Shown: positions 13,477 through 26,500, counted from the stretch's first letter. The stretch: 60,000 bases of DNA from Hydractinia symbiolongicarpus (GCF_029227915.1 NC_079875.1:17169001-17229000), one strand, 5' to 3'. Translations and numbers: made by a program. The notes: generated from the letters alone by a model not told the origin.

Positions 13477-13811
13477 ACCACAGATAAAAGTTCAAAGGCG
13501 CCGACAAATGCAGAAGGAGTTTTCAACGATTTTACGGAACATTTTGTGCTTTTTCACGTTAAGCAGAAAAGAGAATAGAAAATAGCAGAAAAAAACTAAG
13601 TTTGGTACAGGAAGAGAATCTTAGCGTACTTATTCGCGAATATCCAGTGATTTTTGATAAGTCACACAAAGGGTACCAAGAGAGAAACGCTACATGTTTT
13701 TGCTTTTAAAACACAGTGGGAATGCTCAGGTTTATTTTAATTTTTAAAACACATACAAAACCTTTTAGGTTTTATATTTAAACCCAACTTAAACCGCAGT
13801 GGGAACCAAGC

Positions 13812-15419
13812 TTAACAAAGGTGAAAAGAGTTTAGGAGAAAGTAACAAAAACATTTTATTAAACAGTTTAGTTTTTAAATAGATGGTTTGAAAAAAAAAG
13901 CAAAAGTGAAAAATAGCTCGTTTAATTTTGTTTTTTATCGCAATATATTTTAATTTTGAAAAGTTATAACTTTGGCAACAAACTTTCTTATTCAGAAATT
14001 AGAATAGTTTAGTGGTTTGCTCTGACAGGCTCGTTTGCATCTAAAGAAAATCATTTTAATCTCCTTAGTTAATTAACTTCAGGGGTCCAGAGCTACTTAG
14101 AGCTCTGGGGTCAAGAATGATGAAATCCCTTTTATCAGAAAAATCTAACTTAACTTATTTTTAAGCACAGAGTGGTGTTTTGCACAAATCCTTTCAATTT
14201 TATTTAATCCATCCGATGATATCACCGAGAAATTTGCCGACGTGACAGGAAATTTATTGCTTTGTTTTTGTTCCTTTTATGACGTACTATAAATGTGTCA
14301 ATGTGATTCAATGTGAAAAAGGCTATCAAAAGTTTATAATTTATGCTTTCCAAGTATCAAGAATCATGCTGTTAAAGTACTTTGTTTTTCGTAATGCCCA
14401 TTTAATTTTTCACCACATTAAGTTCTAAATTCACTAGGTAATCCCCGAAGTCGATGGGTGGGTGCGCGCCAGGCAAATGTAGAAGATTGTTTCCAAATTA
14501 GGTAAGGGAGATTTGTCGTCAGACGGAACGGAATTTTTTGTTTATTGTTTTCAGAATAGTTTTAGCTTTAGCCTCATTGCGTCAGAAGATTTTTTTTTTC
14601 TTAGCTTTTAGTTCAATTGGTTGGTTACTTTTCTTTTCCACGTGGATTAAAGAAACTTATAGACAAATTAACGTCTGGTGTGACTCTTACAAATGGTAAA
14701 AATGTTCTCAGTTGGAGTTTTCAAAGTCATACTTTCCAGCCGCAGAAGAACGAGAAACATTTTCAGATGTTTTTTCTCTTTTATAAAGAAATAAAAAATT
14801 GCTACAATGAATTTTTAATTTCTTCAACCGTAAATTTTTGATCAAATTCCTCAATTAACTTTTACACTAAAGAACGACGTACATTTCGATCTATGTATAC
14901 CAACATAACATGATTCTATAAGATAGTGTTGTCCTTGTAGAAAGTAATTAATGTTTCCCGTTTTTCACCTGTAAAAACTGCACTTTTTACCAATAGATGA
15001 TCTTTTAAAAATAGCATACTAACGTAAACATTTACGGCTTTTTTATGTTCAATTTCCATCCTTACATTTTTTTGATGTTCTGAGAAAATTTTTCTCCAAC
15101 CATGAAATATTTTTTGCCTAACGTTTCAATTTTGTATGTTCAATCAAATTTATCACAAAGTTCTTCTTTTTTAAAAAATTTCAGAATCAGCTGTTGTTTT
15201 TGCACCGAACAAATCTGGGTTTTGTTTAAAAACCTCCATGAGCTTGAATTTTTTTGCCGTCTGTAAGTTTCACAGAATGCGACGACTTGTAAACACGTAT
15301 AAAATAATCAAATAAACTGTATAAAAAGTTTGTTGTGTGTATGAGTCACGTGACGTTTGCGCTGCAAATGTCGAAATAATGCTGCAGAAGCTAAAAATTG
15401 CTACAAATTTTCTGCAGCA
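13812..15419. other. Non-coding, partial piggyBac-like copy
   Basis: The segment 14205-14335 repeats the interior of copy B (TTCCTTTTATGACGTACTAT and flanks) without recognisable ends. The remainder has no gene I can support. The ORFs at 14617-14841 and 15337-15564 look incidental. Confidence 0.45.
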
Positions 15420-16290
15420 AATTCAAATTGATTTCATCAGTTTTTTTATTATTATTTATCTTACCCAAAAAGTTTGGAAGAAAAAGAGTCAGTGCTTGTT
15501 GTATCTACTAAACAAGGTAAAGAATCTTTTTGATAATAGTGAAGGGAAAAGTGCAGCTCTTTGATTTCGCGATTTTTCAGTTAAAAAAGATAGACTCATT
15601 TTTCTTGAAATTAAAGCTTTTTGTTCCCAGTTTCTTTTTAACAAACTTCTTCTAAAATTATGGTTTTATGATTTTTGAAAGTTGTTGTGATAATACTTTT
15701 TGTTCTAAATTGCCAACTTTCGTTTCTTTAAAAATTTGGAAATCTACCATTTTTAAAAATAGCGGATATCTTATTTTTTACAAATGCTATCGATAGAGCT
15801 TTTTTTCCTGGTAATCTACATATTACAAGGAGTAAGTGTGCCAAATTTCAGCTCTACATGATTTTTTTTCAGGTCAGTGTGTTTTTTACTATGACGACTG
15901 GACTATTAAGTTTTCATTCAGTATAAACCGTTAAGTTAACTTGTCTTCAATGATTAAAATTACTTTACTTAATTTGCTCCTTATTTACAAGAATCACATA
16001 AAGCGCCCTAGGTCTAATGATTCTTAATGATTCGTCAAAAAAGAGCCTAAATATTCTTAAGTTATTCTTATTCTGTAAATCCTCGTTCAAGGACAACATT
16101 TGATTTACAGCGTAACGTTCGAATGACTTAACTTTTTAACGGGTGAGTTAAAAAAAGATGAAAATTAGCAACAAGAGCGTCGGAGTACATACTTTGAGCC
16201 ATGAGGGTGATTCTTAACATATTCTTAAATTTTGAAGATTTTGAGCCTCGTGATTTTTATAAATAACTTAATATGATTTTGTTTCATTAT
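15420..16290. repeat. Interspersed repeat, intact copy
   Basis: This roughly 870-bp stretch is similar to 19400-19847 plus 21790-22235. Shared landmarks include AGAGTCAG(T/C)GCTTGT, TTTTTCAGTTAAAAAAGATAGA, TTCGTCAAAAAAG(A/T)GCCTAAATAT and TTTTGAAGATTTT(G/A)AGCCTCGTG. It has no coding potential and no clear termini, so its class is unknown. It serves as the uninterrupted reference for the Helitron-split copy. Confidence 0.6.
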
Positions 16291-16543
16291 TACTGTCATT
16301 TTGCTGTTAAAAGTTACATTTTTTCGTAAAATTAATTACAAAACTATAGCTGCATAATGTGTAGAAAGATGAAAAAGTGAAACTTTATTGCTGCCAATGT
16401 CCATTTGACTACTTTAATTTTTTATCCTGATTTAGCTTACAGCAGCGACAACCTCTCGTGGAACTGGAACAGATCGGTGAAGATAACACAATATATTAAG
16501 TTGTCTGGGATAAAACTCTCTCACATAGAAGTGAAGAAGAACT

Positions 16544-17206
16544 TTAACCCTATTCGGTCCGGGGTATTTCGAACATGTTATGACCGGGGCGATCCCCCTC
16601 CATATCTTTTGAGAGACTTGAATCAAACTTTGCACAGTTATAGTACGTGATAAAAAAAAATTGAATGAGAACAATAAATATTTGTTAATGTCAGCACTTT
16701 GTCTGTATTCCCATCAAAAGGTCGAAATTTCTTTAACGTAACACTACCTGCTTAAAATTCAATAAATTAAATTCTAAGGGGGGGTGGGGGGATTTTTACA
16801 TTCTCCTTAAAGTTTCTGATAGTCAAATAAATTTTTTAAAAATATTTTTCGTTTTAAACTTCAAGGCAAAAAATTGCCTGAAAATTCGTGTTTCCTGAAA
16901 AAATCGGGAAATCAGATGAACATGTGACCAAAATTTACAAAAAAATTTTCCTTCACGAATTAAAGTTGTCATGTATGTTTCAAGTCCTAAGGATAATGAT
17001 CACGAAAGTTATTTTATTTTCCCGATTTCCGGATTTTATTTAGATACTTAGGGTAATAGCGAATATCTAGAGTTCTGAAAGAGGCATAGAACCTAAATAT
17101 TTGGCATACATAACCCTGCAGCAAAGCAAAAAAAAAAAAAAATTTAAAAAACCCGCCAAAAAGTGTCAAATTCGCCCAACCCCTCCCCCAGACTAAATAG
17201 TGTTAA
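16544..17206 (+). mobile_element. piggyBac-like MITE, copy C
   Basis: A complete 663-bp element starts TTAACCCTATTCGGTCCGGGG. It ends with the complement of TTAACACTATTTAGTCTGGGG and is bounded by TTAA on both sides. It has no transposase. The interior matches copy B, including the conserved GTACGTGATAAAA and CATAGAACCTAAAT stretches. Confidence 0.7.
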
Positions 17207-19399
17207 AGAAATAGCAATAAACAAGGCTAGCTAGCTATCTGACTTTATAATATGCTTCCTCAAAATCTTTTTTTGTAGTCGGAATCTTAAATTTAATGAG
17301 AATAAGATTTGTATGTGGCTATAAAACATGATAAACAGAGACCTTGTCGCTTACAATCTGTAGTCATGTTTTACTACCACTTAAGAATAAAATGAAAATA
17401 AACGGTTTGTAACGCCATAGTGCCAAATATGGCTTTTGTAGCAAAAGTAACATATTTCCATACTCTCTCGTTTAATTTTATAAGAAATAAAAATATTGCT
17501 TTGGTAACAAGTTTTCCTAAAAATTTATACATCATAATTTCTTTTCCAATTGCTATTTTATTTTTCGTAGGAAAAATTTACCCTTGGCAAATGCGCATTT
17601 AGTTAGGGTTAAATTTCCTTAAAAGCACCTATTTTTCATAAATGTATGTAGAAAATAAATTTAAAGTTAGCAAAAAACATGTTTGGTATCTTTTGGCTTT
17701 CCAAAACACGTAAAATAATGTAATAACGCATAATCTTACCGTGGGCAATTCAATTTGTAACACTTCAAGTTATTCGCAATTTGCTTAATTACAAAAATAA
17801 GTTTAGTACCAATACGTCCTGACCTCAACAACTTTCTTCGTAATCAAATAATTTCGACTGTTGTTTTTTCTGTACATTAAACAGGAGATTAGTAAACAAA
17901 ACAACTATGAAGTTGTCTGTCATGTGGAATGAAATGGAAAAAAAATTCTTAAAAGTGTAGCCACCCTGAACTAAGCTTCCAGTATGACATCACAGTATTT
18001 ACCTTCAATTTCTAAGTTGTCATGTGCATCTGGCTAACTTAAAAAAAATCCCTTCCGAATGGGTAAACATTTACATTGTTTGTAGTTACTTTTAGCTAGC
18101 TAGTGCAGAATGAAAAAGAAGGGGAGTTTCGCCATTATGTTAGCTAGCGGAGGTGGTTCCTTTAGCTTGTCTGCTGGGCATGTGTGGTACTTAAAGCTAG
18201 CTATGTAAAATATGGTTAAATACTAAGAGTGAATTTTTTTTTTTAAAAGAGAGAGCCGAATTATGTACTTGGTAGATATAAAACCCTAACAAAAAGGTGA
18301 AAGAGCATACTTCGATTCTCAAAGCTAGCTAAAATATGGTTACTGCATCAAAATCAAATCGATTTGATTTGAAACATTTTTTTTTAATTCAAACTTTGCA
18401 ACATTTTTTAGCATTGCAGCATTTACAAGCACACGCAACGCAGCAAAAATGTTGCTCGTGGCACCCTTGCACCTTTTTAAGCCGCATCTGTTTTGGTTGC
18501 ATAAATTATAACCTCATAATCTTTCCCTAAAATTGAAACGTTGCCATATCTGTTTTCTAAAACGTTTTTGTCGCATCACTGTTCAAATACTTAGCGAGCT
18601 TTAAAAGCTATTTTTCTCACTGCACAGTGACCATAATGTTGCCCATTTCCAAGCAGAATTGGTTGACTTTTTCTTTCTGTGTTATCTTTATTACTCTTGG
18701 AATTCCACTTACTGGCGGGATAAGAAAATTATTTTTTCCATCGAGTGTAATACCTAGAGTTATATCTCTTCCCTTTATTGTTTTCCTCATCAGCAAACCT
18801 GTCAATAGAAATAGGAAAAAGTTTAAATAGTTAAAACAGATGCCGTAATTTCTTTGCGTGTGTGCTTGCGTGCTTTGTTATCAGGGTACCAGGTCAGATT
18901 TATAAGTTATTTTTGAAGAAATTTCGTAAATTTAGATTGCTATTTGTTGTAATTTTTTTTAATACCTCTGAATACCAAAAATGTGAATTTCTTTTGCGAC
19001 ACCAAGCAGAGCGAAGAGAGATGCAACAAGTTTTTGCCAAGTTGAACCATGCTATTCCGAAGTAAAACAAAGTAAACATACAGTATTTACTCCATATACG
19101 GGCTGTTGTTAGTAGAACAATGCTTCATGAAGGTCTTGGCTGAAAAAAAAAACATAATTTTTTGCACATGTGCATCATGTGTAACTGGTCCCTATTTAAA
19201 GTGGTAACACTAGAATCTTCAATTTCATGTTTTTATTGTGTCCAAAAAATAAGTTTTGTAACAGGACTGGCGTAATATATTTCCGTATGTAGCTTTGTCC
19301 ACAAGGAAATATACATCTAGAATGTTCGCAATTAAGAGCATTTGAAACATAATTTGGATCTTACCTTTAAGGGGCAAATTATTTTATGTGTTATTCTTC
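17207..19399. other. No gene seen
   Basis: AT-rich sequence with many GCTAGCTAG-type clusters. The small ORFs at 17420-17602, 18336-18530, 18617-18830 and 18862-19065 show no domain and no splice-consistent partners. Confidence 0.4.
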
Positions 19400-19847
19400 T
19401 TTCAGGTGATTTTTCATTCCTATATCCATAAGACATGTTTATTGGAAGTTTTGAAGATAAAAGAGTCAGCGCTTGTGTCTACTGAACAAGGTATGAAGGG
19501 GAAAGTGCAACTCTTTGAGTTAGTGATTTTTCAGTTAAAAAAGATAGATAAGTCATATTTCTTAAATTTAAAGCTTTTAGTTCCGTTTCCTCATTAACCA
19601 GCTTTTTGTAAAAAAAATTAAAACAAAATTTTAGAAAAAATTACATCTAAAAGTCGTGTTGTTTGATTGTTTTATAAAATTTCTGAGATCAAGTTTATGA
19701 CAGCCTCACAATGTATTCTAAAAATTTAGAACATAGTGACCTTTTTTGGTTAGACTTTCAAGTATAAACACTTCTTTTCAATGATGAAAATTAATTTACA
19801 CTGTTTCTTAGTGATAGGAATTATACAAATCGCCCAAAAGCATTATA

Positions 19848-21348
19848 TCCTATATTATAATACGCTTATGTGAGTGACTATGTGAGTTCACGGTACTAAC
19901 ACCACTGGTTACTTTCCTGTGGCTCATGCATTCTCTCCCAAAGCGTGGCGTTACGCTAAAATTTACTAAGTTAAAAAACATTGCCACACAGGGGTTTATT
20001 TGTTGTTCATTTTAAAGCCGTACGTGGTGGTTATGGATAAAATGATTTAATTTTACCCCCAGTTTACCATGTGCGCGCTTTTTTTTCACGGAAACAAGTT
20101 GTTTATCAACTGAACAAAGAAAACCAAAGCGAAGAAGGTTGTCTCTTTTTCAAATTAATCCTGAAAAAGATTATTTCAAACAATGTTTTCTCATCATAAG
20201 GTTAGATTAAAGCTTATTTGTTCTTCTATAGTTTCTACTTTTGTGTTTTGGGACCGAGATTGCATCAAAAAAACTATTAAATTCGCATATGAATAATTTA
20301 AATCTAAAATGTAAAAAACAAAACTGTTGTTGTCGAGCGAGTATAAAACGTTGTCAGAAATGTTTTTTATAAAGAAAAAAAACGTACGATGATATAACGC
20401 CAAAAAGAGAACTTATTGGAAATGTATCAGACTGTTGTAGCTAGCTATACATTTTCAATTTGTTTTCTTTAGGATGAAGCAAAGTTTAGTAATCGAAGTA
20501 AAAAATCTATTTAAACTGTTATTGAGAGAACGTAAGTAAACGTAGTAAGAGGGCGAAAGAAAAGCAGATAGATGTGTTGTTTAGATTATCAGGTAGAGAA
20601 GTGAATCTTGGTGTATATCAATTTTTAAGCCGTTTTAACTTTCAAAGCTAAACTTTCCCATAAATATGAAGTTAAATATGCAATGACTAATGTAAGCACT
20701 TTTTTGTAGGACCAATGAACAAGGGATCAGAAGTTAAGAACATCCTTAGAATATCTCTAAGCTTGATTGTTTGTTCTAAGTAAAAAAATTTAGCTTTTTA
20801 TTGCTTAACAAAGTGATCTTTTCTGTCTAAAGCAATGATTCGTTACATGTAGCAAAATTTGCTGTTAGCTATAGCGACTTATAGCAGGCTTTATTTAATT
20901 AAAGCATTATACATTTTTAGGCCATAGTCATGCTTAGAACATGTTGAGAATAAAGAGGATAGCATTTGTCAAAAAAGTTAAGAACATTGAGGCTGAAACG
21001 AAAAAAACCCTATTCGTATAAAATACAGCGTGTATGTCCTAGAGAAGAATTTATGTAATCTGTAAAAAGTTATTCTTCCCGTGTTACTGTTTTTAGCGCT
21101 ACGAAGAAGGTGATTCAGTTGATGTCTTATTATACTTAAATTAATCGTTTAAAATATGTTAAATAAGCATTCTGACTTTGGGTCTGTTAGGCAAACTGTT
21201 CTTTTAATATTTTACATTGAAATGTTACCGTAGTTATACATTATACAATACACCAAAATGATTCAAGTTTTTATATTTCTCTTTTATGTGTTGTTAACTT
21301 TTAATTTCTTATATTTTGAGTACACTTTTTTTCTTTCTTTCTTTTTTC

Positions 21349-21379
<31 letters not shown>

Positions 21380-21789
21380 GGGGGGGGAGGTCCTGTATTC
21401 AATAGACTGATTTGGTATGATCTATTACAAACTGTACATTCTGGAGTTTTTGTAACAACTTTTTTTGTATAATTTCAAAATATGTTAATTTTTATTGTCT
21501 GATAAACAATTACGTCGGTTATACTGTTTTCCCTGGTGGAGCTACTTCTGGCATGGCAAAGCAAGTTTAAAGTTTTAGCAGATTTATGTTTTTACATAAC
21601 ATTGTGTTGGACATTTTGCATTTTTTGTTGCACCTGCTTAAATTTTTAAACGTTCTGTTTCAGCGTGCATAAATATAGAATAATGCTCATTGTGAGTTTC
21701 AAAAATTCAAATGACTGTCTTGTATGTTTTGTTTGGTATGCTTTACATGGATTCAAGGGGGAGATTCTGTGGATTCTTCCACAGGCTAG
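19848..21789 (+). mobile_element. 1.94-kb non-autonomous Helitron
   Basis: The 5' end is TCCTATATTATAATACGC preceded by host A. The 3' end is a hairpin (CTGTGGATTCTTCCACAG) followed by GCTAG and host T. The intact repeat at 15420-16290 supplies the empty site, which supports these as the two ends of one insertion. No Rep/helicase coding is present, so it would rely on an autonomous relative. It includes a pyrimidine-rich tract and G10 run at 21328-21390. Its last 380 bp are shared with 41766-42170. Confidence 0.7.
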
Positions 21790-21837
21790 TTTTTAGTAAT
21801 TCGTCAAAAAAGTGCCTAAATATTTTTAATTGATCCA

Positions 21838-22066
21838 TTGTGTTGTGGCGCGTAGCCTTGTGGTTATGGAGTTCGCCTCTTAATCACAAGACTTGCTTAG
21901 CAAGTGTCTTTACCATAGATAAACCATGCAATGTGAGGGGAACAGGGTAGGCAATGCCGGTGTATACTTAATGTATACATTCCGAACACAGAATCGACAT
22001 TGATGACAGTGTTTCCAACAATGAAGTGGCTATATCTTGTATAAATATTCGGAATAATAGTATTAA
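21838..22066 (+). mobile_element. Possible tRNA-derived SINE
   Basis: This block is absent from the intact repeat copy, so it looks inserted. Near its 5' end TAGCCTTGTGGTTATGGAG followed by TTCGCCTCTTAATCAC resembles the D-arm/A-box and anticodon region of a tRNA. I could not find a good B box (GGTTCGANNCC) or a clear tail, so the assignment is tentative. Confidence 0.35.
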
Positions 22067-22239
22067 CCTCCTCGTTCAGGCACATCATTCAAAAGTTGCG
22101 CATTCAATTTACGTTTGAATGTTTTAACTTTTGAACGGGCGCGTTTAAAGCGTGGCGTTGAGCCTCAGGGTGATTTAAAAAATATTCTCTTATTTTTGAA
22201 GATTTTAAGCCTCGTGGTTTCTTATAAGATATTTATTAC

Positions 22240-22626
22240 ATTTACCTTCTGATACGTGGAACACCGGATAACACGAACTTTCATTATCTCGAACCATTCT
22301 TTTGAGTATATTTTATCTTTTAAAAACTTCCAGTTAAATCAAGTCTGAGGTAACTCGAACATTAGCTAATTTGACCCATTTTTCTACTCCTTTTCGAGAA
22401 AAGAAAATCAAAGACTAGATAAATGTCGAATTCTTTTTTTTATTAAACTCGTGATGTAATATAGATATATGATGTTGTCTGTTTTATGTTGCCTGTTCTA
22501 TGGACCAGGATTTGGCTTTTTCATCGCCAAGATTGCACCTTTTGCCCAACCTCTTGAAAACGGGAGCTTCGCTTAACTCGAAAGTCGAACTATATTCGTC
22601 GGTCCTGTGGAGGTCCGGGCTACTGG
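22240..22626. mobile_element. pogo/Tigger-like MITE
   Basis: The right end read on the minus strand starts CAGTAGCCCGGACCTCC and continues into GTTCGACTTTCGAGTTAAGC. The left part has the matching CCGGATAACACGAACTTTC and TCTCGAACC motifs. CAGT termini with repeated AACTCGAA motifs are typical of Tigger/pogo elements. There is no transposase. The left boundary is approximate. Confidence 0.5.
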
Positions 22627-23598
22627 GAGTTAACTGCATTATTTTTTTCTGTTATTATTGTTATTTCGCCGATAAAGAATTTACATTTTTTGGTAAATAT
22701 AAATGCAAAGCCACGTGGTATTTCGTGCAATTTTGTCCACCTGCTAACCCAAAGTAATAAAAAGCGCGCAAACCGTGAAATAAAGCCGCGGTATACCCAT
22801 TTTAAACAAACAGAGAGAATACGGCTTTTATTAAATACACTATCCGGGAGACTCGGTGCCTAAACGCTGCCATTAAAAGCCAGGTTCAGCATGTCAGTGC
22901 AGGAAAATCAAATTGAACATTGGCTGAAGCGCTTTGTGCGCTACGCATTAATTAAATTATCAATCAAACGGGGATTCCTTAAAACAACGGTTTTAAATAA
23001 AAAAGGAGAATATAGGTTATTGTAACCCTTTTCTATGTACAACCTATTTTTTTATTTTGCAGAATAAATTTTCATGAAAGTTTCAGAATAACACCCAACG
23101 TCCTCTAATATGCAAATCAAAATTTCTGTAACAGTGAAAGATAAACAAAGAGCGAAGAAGCAAAATAACAGTAAAATAAATAATGTTGACTAGGATAAAA
23201 AGCCCTTGAATAAAAACCTGAAATGATCAACAATAAAAAGGAGCAATCTACCACAAGACTGCGTGCAAACACTTCAGTGTAATTAGCGAACTAGAACATT
23301 TGAAGCTCTTTTAGCATTTAAAACACGTGCAGCTAGAATTTGGATCCAAAGTATCAAAGTTAGTATTAGTTGTCATAGAATCAAATATTCATCACGAGCT
23401 AATATTAAATGGTTATTATCGCCAAAATTACTATATCAATGAAGGCTCTCAAAGAGGAGTAAGCATTATGAATAACGCAAAAGGCCATCTATAATATATA
23501 TTTCCAATAATAAATTTTTTCTTTTACGTATATGTATTTAAACGTACGCCCAGCACACGCATAATAAATTATTTATTTACAGATACACCATTTTTTTT
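22627..23598. other. Region 3' of the astacin gene
   Basis: No gene is seen. It should contain the 3' UTR and polyadenylation site of the minus-strand astacin gene. AATAAA occurs on the minus strand overlapping the stop codon and again within about 40 bases. Confidence 0.4.
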
Positions 23599-26500
23599 TT
23601 ATTCGTAAAACTGTCCACGCATGCAGCATGTTCTTGGACACTCTTGCTTCATCATTCTCCTCTTGTTCTTGTTATTCGAGACACAATGTCCTCTTCTTCT
23701 TCTGTGTTTACAACCAACATTTATTGCATCGACGAGAAGGTCACACATGTTTTCACTAGGACCCGAACATAATCCACACGATCGTCTGCAAAACTTTGGA
23801 AATGCGCATATATTTCGATTTACAAAAGCTCTTGCACATAGGTAAGTTTCATCTCCACAAACTAAATATAAACAAAAAACATTGAATGCACGTTGAAAGC
23901 ATTGAAAGCATGATATGATCATGCTTTCCATAATTTATTACAGTTTAGTAATGGATGCTTAAGTGAACTAAAGTTTCATTGACAATTACCTTTCGCAGAC
24001 TGAATATTCGGTTCTGGCCGTGTTGTCGTTGTAGTAGTAGTTGGGCGTCTTGTCGTTGTGGTTGTTGTTCGACGTGTTGTCGTTTTCGTTGTTGTTGTTG
24101 GACGTGTTGTCGTTTTGGTTGTTGTTGGACGTGTTGTGGTTGTAGTAGTAGTTGGACGTGTTGTCGTCGTGGTTGTTGTTGGACGTGTTGTCGTTTTGGT
24201 TGTTGTTGTCGTTGTGGTAGTTGTTGGACGTGTTGTCTTTGTGGTAGTTGTTGGACGTGTTGTTGTTGTTGCTGTGGTTGTCGGTTTTGCTACTTTCTTA
24301 ATGCTATATGGTGAAAGCGTTGATGCAACTAAAAATGCGTTTCTTTTTCTCCAGCTGCAACAAGCACGATGACATACACTAAACATTCTTCTATTGCAAT
24401 AGAAATCCTCGAAAAATCTGCTTGCAATAATGAAGCACATCGGAGATTCATCTACTTGCCGATCGCAATTAATTGCTTGAATAGTGCTAGATGTAGTTGT
24501 CGTTGTAGTAGTTGTAGTTGTGGGGCGTGTCGTCGTCGTCGTGGTTGTTGTTGGACGTGTTGTCGTTTTGGTTGTTGTTGTCGTTGTAGTAGTTGTTGGA
24601 CGTGTTGTCGTTGTGGTAGTTGTTGGACGTGTTGTCGTTGTAGTAGTTGTTGGACGTGTTGTCGTCGTGGTAGTTGTTGGACGTGTTGTCGTTGTAGTAG
24701 TTGTTGGACGTGTTGTCGTTGTGGTAGTTGTTGGAGGTGTTGTCGTTGTAGTGGTTGTTGGACGTGTTGTCGTTGTAGTAGTTGTTGGACGTGTTGTCGT
24801 TGTAGTAGTTGTTGGACGTGTTGTCGTTGTAGTGGTTGTTGGACGTGTTGTCGTTGTAGTAGTTGTTGGACGTGTTGTCGTTGTAGTAGTTGTTGGACGT
24901 CTTGTCGTTGTAGTAGTTGTTGGACGTGTTGTCGTCGTGGTAGTTGTTGGACGTGTTGTCGTCGTGGTAGTAGTTGGACGCGTTGTCGTTGCAGTAGTTG
25001 TTGGACGTGTTGTCGTTGTTGTAGTTGTTGGACGTGTTGTCGTTGTGGTAGTTGTTGGACGTTTAGTAGTGGTTGTAGTTTTTACAAACCCATCACACTC
25101 GTAATATAAATTCATCTGTCGAATATCAGATGGAGTTAATTTTCTTCCTCCCAAAGGTTGATTCGGGTTAGATTTCAGCACAATTGTTGGTGCAGAGCCA
25201 GATTTTGCAAACGTAAACCTAAAATGAAACAAGATCATATAAGTCAAATTCCATATACACAAGATTCTATAAAGGAAAACCTAAGTTAGTGGCTGGTGGT
25301 ATTTATATCATAACCCCAGAGTTTAAATACGTACCTTCCATAATGCATGATAGATTCTGAATCATATTTAACACCAAATCCATCTTTGTGGGAATATTCA
25401 GAAATGTCAAAATTTGATTCATATCCTAAATGGAAGATCAAACATGTTAGAAACAACGTAGATCTTTCAAATGTAATTATTATGTATAGAGTACAGCACA
25501 TCTATTTAAACAAAGAGGACATGACTGATAGAATCTCTGTTTCCATTACTTTTAAACAGTAAATATATTTAATTGAACAAGTGTTTAATAAATTTCGTTT
25601 TAGCTTCGCTTGTATTACCTGCTCTAATATTCCTTGTGTTAACGGTGACATATTGATTTCTATCTGGCCGTGACTGTTCGTGGAAAAAACCAAGAGCATG
25701 CAAAAGCTCGTGAATGACAGTATGTACATGGACACAACCATAACCCAAGGATAAATCTTGACGTCCTCCAGTCCGACCAATATACGACCAGCATCTGAAT
25801 AACAAACAAGAAGAAGCGTGAAAACCTTGTAATTTAATTAATTTTCTTAGTGATTTACTAATTTATTTGGATTATCTTCTGTTCAATCGTTATTGATACT
25901 AATATATACTCCAACTATCAATTTCCTAACAGCTTGTGTGTACAAGCAAGATTAAAATCTCCTTTCCTAAAACTCGCATTTAACGTCACTCAGGTTTCTT
26001 ACTTGATTCCTTAAATATCAATTTGATTAAAATAACGTTTCTTTGAAACTTACCCGGACCCTCTGTAGATATCCACGTGATCCACGGGAGCAGAAGCTGC
26101 AGGATATTCCTTAAAACGAACACAGGAGACGCTCTCGATATTCCTGATAGCTTTATATATTGTTGCTTTTTCGGATTCACCTAATGAACAAGAATGCAAC
26201 AGTAAGAAAATGAGAAATTACATTTTTTATAGAAAGCATGAACATGCATTAGTTACGCTACTTACCAAACTCGGAACTTATGGTAACGGGAACAACAGCT
26301 TTAGACCATCTAGCGTTATACATTTTATCATAGATTGATCTTCTGTTTCGATTGTTGCTTTTTATAGAATGGAAACTCGCACGTTGTTCTTCTGTTAGTT
26401 TCATATCCACTTGATCATAATTCCCACCTTAAGAAAAAATTAAAAAGGATTATAATCAGAAAAAATGGGATCCAATTCTATTTCGTTGCGATGAGTAAGT

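Larger units (their letters stand above)
9593..13811 (+). mobile_element. Second Harbinger-like copy, split by a 3.77-kb insertion
   Basis: Segment 9593-9704 matches one end of the element at 9152-9587 in reverse complement, and 13477-13811 matches the rest up to its other terminus (CCGCAGTGGGAACCAAGC). The match breaks at a TTAA on each side (9705-9708 and 13473-13476). The two pieces therefore read as one inverted copy, lying next to the first, that was split by a TTAA-targeting insertion. The second piece repeats the MADF-encoding stretch in the opposite orientation. Confidence 0.6.
19400..22235. repeat. Interspersed repeat, copy split by a Helitron
   Basis: The outer parts, 19400-19847 and 21790-22235, align collinearly with 15420-16290. 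Closing the gap between them restores the same spacing seen in the intact copy (GCCC to ATTCGTC, 32 bases in both). The right-hand part is further interrupted at about 21838-22066. Confidence 0.6.

Noticed and set aside
24484-25104. Plus-strand ORF of Val/Gly repeats
   Set aside because: Same cause: ACN-type threonine codons read backwards give valine runs, with no start context or flanking exons.
24369-25109. Long plus-strand ORF rich in Cys/Arg/Ser opposite the astacin gene
   Set aside because: It is the complement of the 27-bp Thr-codon minisatellite. The open frame follows from repeat composition, and the minus-strand frame has splice sites and domains.
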